Below are positions 15,893 to 21,402 of a stretch of 21,402 nt of DNA, piece by piece; position 1 is the stretch's first letter; each line of letters begins with the position of its first letter. Below the pieces are notes generated by a model. It had not been told where the DNA came from and searched no databases. It worked only from the letters and a program-made list of their open reading frames with translations. The DNA lies in assembly GCA_036652695.1 (NCBI GenBank), contig JAVVVJ010000047.1, positions 1 to 21,402 on the forward strand, in the 5' to 3' direction. The translations under genes and the position numbers were made by a program. The stretch comes from Limiplasma sp036652695 (GTDB lineage Bacteria > Bacillota > Clostridia > Christensenellales > Aristaeellaceae).

Positions 15893-16953
15893 GAGCTGGG
15901 CGTTTCCTGCTGAAGCTTTTGGGGGCTGTGGCGGCAGCCGCTGTGCTTGCGGTTGCCGGTCTGCTGGCGTACCTTACGATGACTGAATATAAGCCCGCCG
16001 ATGTGGAGCCGCTGGTCATCGCGCAGGGGGCGCGTCAGCAAGAGCTGCGCACGGGCATGATGCTCAAGCTGATCACATGGAACACAGGCTATGCCGCGCT
16101 TGACCGCACGGCGGATTTCTTTATGGACGGCGGCACGATGGTGCGCGCGCAGAGCGAGGCGCAGGTGCGGGAGAATCTTTCCGAAATGCTCAGCATGCTG
16201 GCTGCGCAGAAAGCGGATGTCTACCTGTTGCAGGAGGTGGATCAAGCCTCCTACCGCAGCTATTATGTGAATCAAGCCGCCTATTATCAACACGGGCTTT
16301 CGCTTAGCACTGCCTTTGCGTATCATTATCTCTGCGATTTTGTGCCCTATCCATGGCCGCCCATCGGCAAGGTGGCGAGTGGGCTGCTGACCTGCTCCGC
16401 GCTTAGCACCACCAAGGCGGAGCGCGAGGCGCTGCCTGTGCCCTTCTCTTGGCCGATGCGCGTTGCCAACCTGAAGCGCTGTTTGCTGATAGAACGCATT
16501 CCCGTCAGCGATACAGGCAAGGAGCTGGTGCTCATCAACCTGCATTTGGAAGCCTACGATGACGGCGAAGGCAAGGCCGCGCAGACCGAGCAGCTGATGC
16601 GCACAATGCTCACCGAGTACCGAAAAGGCAATTACGTGATTGCGGGCGGGGATTTCAACCAGACCTTTGAAGGCGCGCCTTCCTATCCCGAGGTGGACAT
16701 ATCCGGATGGCGACCCGGCCTTTTGCGTAACAGCGACCTACCCACCGGCTTTCGCTATGTCTTTGATGCCGACAGCCCCACCTGCCGCTTGCTCAACGCG
16801 CCCTACGGCGGCACTCGCAAGGGCACTCAGCTCTACGTGATCGATGGCTTTATCGTGTCCGACAACATCAAGGTCAACAATGTCGAAACCATCGATCTCA
16901 ACTTCCGTAGCAGCGATCACAACCCCGTAGCGCTTCAGATTACGCTACAGTAA
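15889..16953 (+). CDS. Membrane-anchored endonuclease/exonuclease/phosphatase-fold protein
   Basis: 354 residues. A basic N-terminus and one hydrophobic helix (about 5-30, LLKLLGAVAAAAVLAVAGLL) look like an uncleaved anchor or signal, which would place the catalytic domain outside the cytoplasmic membrane. The EEP (DNase I/ExoIII-like) metal-dependent phosphodiesterase fold is shown by ITWNTGY (Asn65), LLQEVD (Glu116), INLHLEAY, GGDFNQ (Asp255, Asn257), VIDGFIVSDN and SSDHNPV (Asp343, His344). All expected catalytic residues are present. The substrate could be nucleic acid, phospholipid or a phosphorylated metabolite; this cannot be decided. ATG overlaps the DUF188 stop, with AAAAGGAG 9 nt before it. 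Confidence 0.88.
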   Translation: MRAGRFLLKLLGAVAAAAVLAVAGLLAYLTMTEYKPADVEPLVIAQGARQQELRTGMMLKLITWNTGYAALDRTADFFMDGGTMVRAQSEAQVRENLSEMLSMLAAQKADVYLLQEVDQASYRSYYVNQAAYYQHGLSLSTAFAYHYLCDFVPYPWPPIGKVASGLLTCSALSTTKAEREALPVPFSWPMRVANLKRCLLIERIPVSDTGKELVLINLHLEAYDDGEGKAAQTEQLMRTMLTEYRKGNYVIAGGDFNQTFEGAPSYPEVDISGWRPGLLRNSDLPTGFRYVFDADSPTCRLLNAPYGGTRKGTQLYVIDGFIVSDNIKVNNVETIDLNFRSSDHNPVALQITLQ

Positions 16954-16955
16954 AC

Positions 16956-16962
16956 GAGGAGG
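16956..16962 (+). promoter_or_regulatory. Ribosome binding site running into the gap
   Basis: GAGGAGG begins 2 nt after the EEP stop and ends at the first N. It has ribosome-site strength, so another plus-strand gene of the same operon probably starts inside the unsequenced gap. No start codon is visible. Confidence 0.4.
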
Positions 16963-17062
16963 NNNNNNNNNNNNNNNNNNNNNNNNNNNNNNNNNNNNNN
17001 NNNNNNNNNNNNNNNNNNNNNNNNNNNNNNNNNNNNNNNNNNNNNNNNNNNNNNNNNNNNNN
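16963..17062. other. Assembly gap (100 N)
   Basis: Exactly 100 undetermined bases, the conventional placeholder for a scaffold join of unknown size. It interrupts the 3' end of the zinc-ribbon gene and probably the start of a plus-strand gene. Continuity across it is not proven. Confidence 0.98.
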
Positions 17063-17328
17063 TTGATTGCATTCCAGCGCTTGAGATACGGGAAGAATTT
17101 GCGAAGCTCCTGCTCCGCTTGCGCCTCGGTTTTGTCGGGCATGGCTTTGACGATGTGGGGAAGGCAGAACTTGATCATTTCTTCCATGGTGCAGTCCGCG
17201 GTGAAATGACCGTTTTGATAGCAGTATTCGCAGTAATCCTCGCTTGGGATTCCATCGGCCTCCGCGCCGTACAATTCGCCGTCCATGGGCATACCACAGG
17301 ATTGGCAGAACTTCATGGTTGCTTGCAT
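17063..17328 (-). CDS. Small zinc-ribbon protein, C-terminus lost in gap
   Basis: Partial; 88 residues are visible before the gap. The N-terminus MQATMKFCQSCGMPM and the later YCEYCYQNG supply two CxxC pairs that should bind one zinc ion, as in the putative zinc-ribbon family of small Bacillota proteins. They are followed by FTADCTMEEMIKFCLPHIVK and a helical end (ELRKFFPYLKRW). Relatives of this kind are about 85-95 residues long, so only a few residues are probably missing. Function is unknown. ATG 17328 follows GGAGG at 8 nt; a second ATG at 17316 (MKFC) is possible. It lies downstream of the WYL gene but has its own likely promoter. Confidence 0.82.
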
Positions 17329-17354
17329 TTGCCATTCCTCCTTTCTTCCCGTTC

Positions 17355-17363
17355 ATCATACCA
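17355..17363 (-). promoter_or_regulatory. Likely extended -10 promoter of the zinc-ribbon gene
   Basis: On the minus strand TGG-TATGAT (17363-17355) is an extended -10 with 5 of 6 matches. No good -35 lies 17 bp upstream, which an extended -10 can tolerate. The start near 17348 gives a 20-nt leader carrying GGAGG. The site directly adjoins the terminator hairpin of the preceding operon. Confidence 0.35.
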
Positions 17364-17365
17364 AA

Positions 17366-17404
17366 CGAAACCTGACAACAGCCGTCAGGTTTCGGAGTTT
17401 TTTT
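17366..17404. terminator. Strong hairpin with T7 on the plus side
   Basis: CGAAACCTGAC (17366-17376) pairs perfectly over 11 bp with GTCAGGTTTCG (17384-17394) around a 7-nt loop. On the plus strand GAG then seven T follow, a good intrinsic terminator for transcripts coming out of the gap. On the minus strand the hairpin covers the WYL stop codon and is followed only by TTTGG, so it is a weaker terminator for the ridA-nfnAB-WYL operon. It is probably bidirectional. Confidence 0.7.
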
Positions 17405-18293
17405 GAATGATTTTTTTGGCTTTTGTGATCATTTGCGCGCGCAGCTGGGCGGGTTGCTCTACAAAAACCGTTTCGCCAAAGGTGAACAGGTAGCTGAGCA
17501 GCCAGCCATCGGGCGACATGCTGGTGCGCACAAGCAGCTCGCCAGTGGGGAGAGCCTCAATGCATGCGCCCTCAAACTCGTCATATACGCGGGGAGCGGC
17601 TTGGGGTGCGAAGCGTAGGCAAACCGGAATTTTTGTGAGGCTCGCGCCGCTATCTGCCCAGTCGATGGGCGGCGGGATCAGTTCGGTTTGAAATTGCTCG
17701 TCCGTGATGCACAGCTCGCTGATGCGCGCCATTTTAAAGGTGCGGTAGTCGCTGCGGTGCAGGCAGTACGCCTGCATATACCATGCGCTTTGCTTAAAAA
17801 CCAGTTTGGCGGGCATGGCGCTCCGGCGCGATAGCTGCCCGTACATATCGCGATATGAAAAGGCGATGATGCGGCGCTGGAGGATCGCGTCCCGCAAAAG
17901 CGCGAACCGGCGGCGCTCTTCCTCATCACCGCCCCAGCGGGTGAAATCCACCTCGATCCAATCCGTGCGCTGGGTTGGGAAAAAGGCGCGCAGTTTTTCC
18001 AGAAGCGCGCCAGCTTCCGGCTGTGCGGCAGCGAGGCTTTGCAGGCCGAAGAGCATCTCGCGCTGCTCCTCCTGCGATAACAATCGTTTATCCAACACAA
18101 AGCCGGGCAGAAGCGAAACGCCCCCGCCCTTGCCTTGCTTGGTATGAATGGGAATGCCTGCCGCGCTTAACCTGTCGATATCACGGTAGATGGTGCGCTC
18201 TGATACCTCCAGCCGCCGCGCAAGGTCTGGCGCGGTCAGCGTATCGCCTGAAAGCAGCAGGTAGAGAAGTTTAAATAGTCTGCTTTCTCGCAT
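17385..18293 (-). CDS. YafY-type HTH-WYL transcriptional regulator
   Basis: 302-residue regulator. The N-terminal winged helix (about residues 1-60) includes LTAPDLARRLEVSERTIYRD and GIPIHTKQGKGGGVSLLPGF. The WYL domain (about 130-210) shows IIAFSYRDMYG, then SAWYMQAYCLHRSDYRTFKM with the namesake aromatic motif as WYM. A C-terminal WCX-type region follows (SPDGWLLSYLFTFGETVFV). WYL domains bind ligands, in some cases nucleic acid or nucleotides; the effector here is unknown. ATG 18293 is preceded by GGGAG at 6 nt; an ATG at 18308 is in frame but poorly placed. It overlaps the nfnB end by 23 bp, so it is co-transcribed with ridA-nfnAB. Confidence 0.9.
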   Translation of the reverse strand: MRESRLFKLLYLLLSGDTLTAPDLARRLEVSERTIYRDIDRLSAAGIPIHTKQGKGGGVSLLPGFVLDKRLLSQEEQREMLFGLQSLAAAQPEAGALLEKLRAFFPTQRTDWIEVDFTRWGGDEEERRRFALLRDAILQRRIIAFSYRDMYGQLSRRSAMPAKLVFKQSAWYMQAYCLHRSDYRTFKMARISELCITDEQFQTELIPPPIDWADSGASLTKIPVCLRFAPQAAPRVYDEFEGACIEALPTGELLVRTSMSPDGWLLSYLFTFGETVFVEQPAQLRAQMITKAKKIIQKNSET

Positions 18294-19692
18294 CGCACGC
18301 TCCCGCATGGGTTACCTTTTGCCGGATTTGCGCGTCGATGGCGGCGGCAGCGTTCTTGCCCGCGCCCATCGCCAAAATAACGGTGGCTGCGCCCGTAACC
18401 GCATCGCCGCCAGCGTATACGCCATCGCGGCTGGTGAGGCCGTTTTCTTCACGTAGCACAATGCAGCCGTGGCGGTTGGTTTCCAAGCCCGGCGTCGTGT
18501 TGTGCAGCAGGGGATTGGGGCTGGTGCCGATGGACATGATCATGGTATCCACAGTCAAGGTGAACTCGCTGCCCGCTTTGACCACCGGGCGGCGGCGTCC
18601 GCTTGCGTCCGGCTCGCCGAGCATCATTTCCACGCAAACCATGCCGGATACAAAGCCGTTTTCATCGCCAAGCACACGAACAGGGGCGCAGAGGGTTTTG
18701 AAGAGGATGCCCTCCTCCTGCGCGTGCTCAACCTCCTCGCGGCGCGCGGGAAGCTCCTCCATGCCGCGCCGGTATACGATGTAGACCTCTTGTGCGCCAA
18801 GCCGCTTTGCGCAGCGCGCCGCATCCATCGCCACATTGCCGCCGCCGACCACCGCTACGCGGTTGGAGCGGCGGATGGGGGTGGCGCTGCCCTCGCGATA
18901 TGCCTTCATGAGGTTGATGCGCGTAAGGTATTCGTTGGCGCTGTACACGCCCTTGAGGCTTTCACCGGGGATGTTCATAAAATTGGGCAAGCCTGCGCCG
19001 CTGCCGATGAACAGCGCCTCATAGCCCATGCCGAAAAGCTCGTCGACCGTGAGCGTCTTGCCGATCACGGTGTTGCACTCAATCGCTACGCCCAAGGCGC
19101 GAAGCCCGTCGATTTCGTGGTTCACAATGGCTTTGGGCAAACGGAACTCGGGGATGCCGTAGCTGAGCACACCGCCCGCGATGTGCAGTGCCTCGTACAC
19201 CGTAACGGCGTAGCCTAGCTTGGCAAGGTCGCCCGCGCAGGTGAGGCCGCTCGGACCCGCGCCGATCACCGCGACCTTGTGCCCGTTGGGGGTTGGGCGT
19301 ACCGCCGCATCGGTCGCGTGCTCGCGGTGCCAGTCCGCTACAAAGCGCTCCAAGCGGCCGATGCCGACGCTTTCGCCCTTGATGCCGCGCACGCATTTGC
19401 CCTCGCACTGGCTTTCCTGTGGGCATACGCGCCCGCATACGGCAGGCAAGGAGGTGGAGCGGCTGAGCAGCTCATATGCGCCCTCCATATCCTCATGCGC
19501 TACGCGTTCAATAAACGCGGGGATGTCGATCGCTACGGGGCAGGCAGAGACGCAGGGTTTGTTTTTGCAGGCCAGGCAGCGCTTTGCCTCGCTGACCGCG
19601 GTGTCATAGAGGTAGCCCAGCGCGACCTCGTCAAAGTTGTGGTTGCGCACCTGCGGCGGTTGCACGGGCATTGGAGCCCTTTTGGGATTCAT
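18271..19692 (-). CDS. nfnB: NfnB/GltD-like NADPH-binding flavoprotein
   Basis: 473 residues. The N-terminal part carries two cysteine clusters for 4Fe-4S centres: Cys39, 42, 47 and 51 (CLACKNKPCVSACP), and Cys86, 90, 96 and 100. It is followed by an FAD-binding VAVIGAGPSGL (140-150) and an NADPH-binding VAVVGGGNVAMDAA (279-292), ending with GVYAGGDAVTGAATVILAMGAGK. It is often annotated glutamate synthase small subunit GltA, but adjacency to an NfnA partner points to the large subunit of NADH-dependent reduced ferredoxin:NADP+ oxidoreductase or sulfide dehydrogenase (SudA). ATG 19692 fits family N-termini (NPKRAPMPVQ); it begins 1 nt after the nfnA stop with no clear ribosome site, so translation is probably coupled. 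Confidence 0.92.
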   Translation of the reverse strand: MNPKRAPMPVQPPQVRNHNFDEVALGYLYDTAVSEAKRCLACKNKPCVSACPVAIDIPAFIERVAHEDMEGAYELLSRSTSLPAVCGRVCPQESQCEGKCVRGIKGESVGIGRLERFVADWHREHATDAAVRPTPNGHKVAVIGAGPSGLTCAGDLAKLGYAVTVYEALHIAGGVLSYGIPEFRLPKAIVNHEIDGLRALGVAIECNTVIGKTLTVDELFGMGYEALFIGSGAGLPNFMNIPGESLKGVYSANEYLTRINLMKAYREGSATPIRRSNRVAVVGGGNVAMDAARCAKRLGAQEVYIVYRRGMEELPARREEVEHAQEEGILFKTLCAPVRVLGDENGFVSGMVCVEMMLGEPDASGRRRPVVKAGSEFTLTVDTMIMSIGTSPNPLLHNTTPGLETNRHGCIVLREENGLTSRDGVYAGGDAVTGAATVILAMGAGKNAAAAIDAQIRQKVTHAGACDARKQTI

Positions 19693-19693
19693 A

Positions 19694-20545
19694 TCAGGCA
19701 CGGCTTGCCGCCTCCTTTTCGTACAGGTGGCAGGCGGCTTCGCGGGCATGCGTCTCAAAATCGCGATACATGCTACCGCGCGCCAGCGCCTCGTCAAAGT
19801 CCACCAGGTGACCGTCAAAATCCGGCCCGTCCACGCAGGCAAATTTGGTTTCGCCGCCTACGCTAAGTCGGCAGCCGCCGCACATGCCTGTGCCATCCAC
19901 CATGATGGGGTTCATGCTCACCATGGTTTTGACACCGTATTTCGCGGTGGTCTTGCATACAAACTTCATCATGATCAGCGGGCCTATGGCGATCACCTCG
20001 TCATATTGGTTTCCGGCTTGGATCAGCTCCTCCAGAGCACCCGTCACAAGACCTTTTTCGCCATAGCTGCCATCGTCCGTTACCATGCGCAGCTCCGCGC
20101 TGACGGCGCGAAACTCGTCCTCTAGGATGACCAGCTCCTTGGTGCGGAAGCCAACCACGCTATGAACTGTGCATCCCTGCTCATGCAGCTTTTTGGCCAC
20201 GGGATAAGCGATAGCACAGCCTACGCCGCCGCCCACCACGCAGACCTTGCGAAGCCCCTCGGTATTTGTGGGCGTGCCAAGCGGCCCCACCAGATCGTGC
20301 AGGCTTTCGCCTTGCGCGAGCGAATTGAGCTCCATGGTGCCAGCGCCCACAATTTGATAAATGATGGTCACCGTACCCGCCTCGCGGTTGTAATCCGCGA
20401 CGGTCAACGGGATGCGCTCGCTTTCATCTTTTGCGCGCAAAATGACGAATTGCCCCGGCTCTGCCTTGCGGGCGATGAGCGGCGCGGAAAGGGTCATTTT
20501 GATTACGGTGGGGTTGAGCGCAACCTTTTGCAGAATTTCAAACAT
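19694..20545 (-). CDS. nfnA: NfnA/SudB-like FAD and 2Fe-2S subunit
   Basis: 283-residue ferredoxin-NADP reductase-like subunit. It has an N-terminal FAD-binding barrel (GQFVILRA, RIPLTVADY), a nucleotide-binding domain with VCVVGGGVGCAIAYPVAKKL (101-120), and a C-terminal 2Fe-2S site, DGTGMCGGC with Cys222 and Cys225 and FACVDGPDFDGH with Cys237. Only three cysteines are present; Asp217 fits the Asp-plus-three-Cys ligation described for Nfn enzymes. With NfnB it would couple NADH and ferredoxin oxidation to NADP+ reduction by electron bifurcation, or run in reverse. ATG 20545 follows GAGGGG at 8 nt; a TTG at 20548 is less likely. It lies 15 bp after ridA. Confidence 0.93.
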   Translation of the reverse strand: MFEILQKVALNPTVIKMTLSAPLIARKAEPGQFVILRAKDESERIPLTVADYNREAGTVTIIYQIVGAGTMELNSLAQGESLHDLVGPLGTPTNTEGLRKVCVVGGGVGCAIAYPVAKKLHEQGCTVHSVVGFRTKELVILEDEFRAVSAELRMVTDDGSYGEKGLVTGALEELIQAGNQYDEVIAIGPLIMMKFVCKTTAKYGVKTMVSMNPIMVDGTGMCGGCRLSVGGETKFACVDGPDFDGHLVDFDEALARGSMYRDFETHAREAACHLYEKEAASRA

Positions 20546-20560
20546 CAATGATACCCCTCG

Positions 20561-20941
20561 TTACGCGTTGACCGCGACGCATTCGATCTCCACCAAGCCA
20601 CCCTTGGGCAGCGCCGCCACCTGTACGCAGCTTCGCGCGGGGAAAGCACCCTCAAAAAAGCGCTGGTAAATGGTGTTCACGGTTGCAAAATCGCCAAGGT
20701 CGGTCACAAATACGGTGGTCTTTACGATGCTGGCATAGCTCATGCCCGCCTTTGCGAGGATTTCGCCAAGGTTGCGCAGGGCCTGCTCCGTCTGCATTTC
20801 CACGCCGCAGCATAGCTCGCCTGTGGCGGGGTTGATGCCCAGCTGACCGGAGGTATAAAGCGCACCTCCCGCTAAAACGGCTTGAGAATAAGGGCCAATG
20901 GCCGCAGGCGCGGCGGTGGTGTGAATGATCTCTTTGCTCAT
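20561..20941 (-). CDS. ridA: RidA family enamine/imine deaminase
   Basis: 126-residue protein of the RidA (YjgF/YER057c/UK114) family. It forms cytoplasmic trimers that hydrolyse reactive 2-aminoacrylate and other enamines made by PLP enzymes to keto acids and ammonia. The family motifs are IGPYSQAVLAGGALYTSGQLG near the N-terminus and FPARSCVQVAALPKGGLVEIE at the end, with Arg103 and Glu120 as the predicted active-site residues. Length is typical. ATG 20941 follows AAAGGAG at 8 nt. It is the first gene of a minus-strand operon with nfnA, nfnB and the WYL regulator. Confidence 0.95.
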   Translation of the reverse strand: MSKEIIHTTAAPAAIGPYSQAVLAGGALYTSGQLGINPATGELCCGVEMQTEQALRNLGEILAKAGMSYASIVKTTVFVTDLGDFATVNTIYQRFFEGAFPARSCVQVAALPKGGLVEIECVAVNA

Positions 20942-20995
20942 GTTGATTTCTCCTTTGCTTCGCGCGATGGGCGCGTCTGTCGATGGGTTCAGCTT

Positions 20996-21024
20996 ATTGT
21001 AACATTCGACGGACGCGGTGTAAA
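20996..21024 (-). promoter_or_regulatory. SigA-type promoter of the ridA-nfnAB operon
   Basis: On the minus strand TTTACA (21024-21019), a 17-bp spacer and TACAAT (21001-20996) match consensus at 5 of 6 positions each. The start near 20989 gives a leader of about 48 nt before ridA. No palindromic operator is obvious in the leader. Confidence 0.7.
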
Positions 21025-21058
21025 GCGTTCAGAGGTTTATTCCCAACGGGAAAAACGC
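21025..21058 (-). terminator. Weak hairpin after the EEP fragment
   Basis: An inner stem TTCCC/GGGAA (21040-21044 with 21048-21052) sits inside an outer GCGTT/AACGC stem (21025-21029 with 21054-21058). On the minus strand TTT follows and overlaps the ridA -35 box. The structure is loose, so this is a tentative terminator for the gene at 21060. Confidence 0.3.
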
Positions 21059-21059
21059 G

Positions 21060-21402
21060 CTACTCCTCCTGCACAAGGACACCAAAATGATCGGAAACCA
21101 CGGGATAAAAGGAGTTGTTGAAGATGACGCGGCTGCTCGCGGTGAGGCCATCGCGGTTTGTCAAAATGTAATCAATCCGCATACCATGCACAGGCTCCTT
21201 GCGCCAGCCGTCAATTTGCCCCCCAACGGTGATGCCGCCGTCCTTTTGCTGGGCGCGCTGGTAGCAATCCTGCCAAAAGGTTCCTTTTGTGATTTGCGCG
21301 TAGCCTTCCCCCGGGATATGCGCTGGGCAATTGAAATCGCCCACTTGAGGGATTATTTGGAGCTACAGCAGATGCACTTTTCAGGTCGGCTTCAGGTGAC
21401 GG
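21060..21402 (-). pseudogene. C-terminal half of an EEP-fold hydrolase, reading frame broken or cut
   Basis: The last 95 or so residues of an endonuclease/exonuclease/phosphatase-fold protein: GDFNCPAHIPGE (the metal-site Asp-Asn motif), FWQDCYQRA, MRIDYILTN and VSDHFGVLVQEE with the final Asp-His pair. In relatives GDFN lies near mid-protein, so an N-terminal half should precede it. The same frame upstream has TAG at 21365-21363 and TGA at 21383-21381, so that half cannot be read straight through; a frameshift near 21345-21365 (real or a sequencing error at a contig edge) or a decayed gene would explain it. Unlike the 15889 protein, no membrane anchor can be judged. It lies 36 bp upstream of the ridA promoter on the same strand. 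Confidence 0.65.

Noticed and set aside
16940..17359. Open frames crossing the N gap
   Set aside because: Translation through N is meaningless; only the zinc-ribbon part up to 17063 is real sequence.
18469..19218. Plus-strand open frame of 249 codons opposite nfnB
   Set aside because: Low-information antisense translation; nfnB has full motifs on the minus strand.

Overview
This window reads as the chromosome of a fairly GC-rich member of the Bacillota, most likely an uncultured or gut-type Clostridia. The evidence is the maf-mreBCD-PBP2-minD-rodA gene order, strong AGGAGG-type ribosome binding sites, consensus SigA-type promoters (TTGACA/TATAAT), an NfnAB-type flavoprotein pair and the small zinc-ribbon protein. 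A run of exactly 100 N (16963-17062) shows this is a draft scaffold or metagenome bin. I see no rRNA, tRNA, CRISPR array, prophage or insertion sequence.

Layout. (1) 29-8222, plus strand: one long cell-shape operon starting from an extended -10 promoter: maf, mreB, mreC, mreD, mrdA (PBP2), minD, rodA. These make the MreB filament, its membrane partners, the SEDS glycan polymerase (RodA) and its cognate transpeptidase (PBP2), plus a MinD ATPase that has no MinC or MinE beside it. (2) 8242-10973, minus strand: a GNAT acetyltransferase, then a TetR repressor and a MATE exporter as a two-gene unit. Its promoter carries two identical 18-bp operators in inverted orientation. (3) 10974-11356: a hairpin-rich non-coding stretch. 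(4) 11357-16953, plus strand: a LacI-type regulator, then a perfect-consensus promoter with a 14-bp palindromic operator driving xylA and xylB (xylose to xylulose 5-phosphate). After xylB come two stacked hairpins with an alternative pairing, then a DUF188 (YaiI/YqxD) protein and a membrane-anchored endonuclease/exonuclease/phosphatase-fold enzyme. (5) 16963-17062: assembly gap. (6) 17063-21402, minus strand: a small zinc-ribbon protein cut by the gap; an operon ridA-nfnA-nfnB-WYL regulator (enamine/imine detoxification, ferredoxin/NAD(P)H electron bifurcation, and a regulator); and the C-terminal half of a second EEP-fold hydrolase with in-frame stops upstream.

Most genes are ordinary housekeeping or catabolic genes. 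The features most worth a second look are the MreB with lysine at the position of the catalytic glutamate, the twin-operator TetR/MATE promoter, the switch-like double hairpin covering the ribosome binding site of the DUF188 gene, the solitary minD, and the ridA-nfnAB-WYL arrangement. I found no strong case for a wholly new defence or mobile system.
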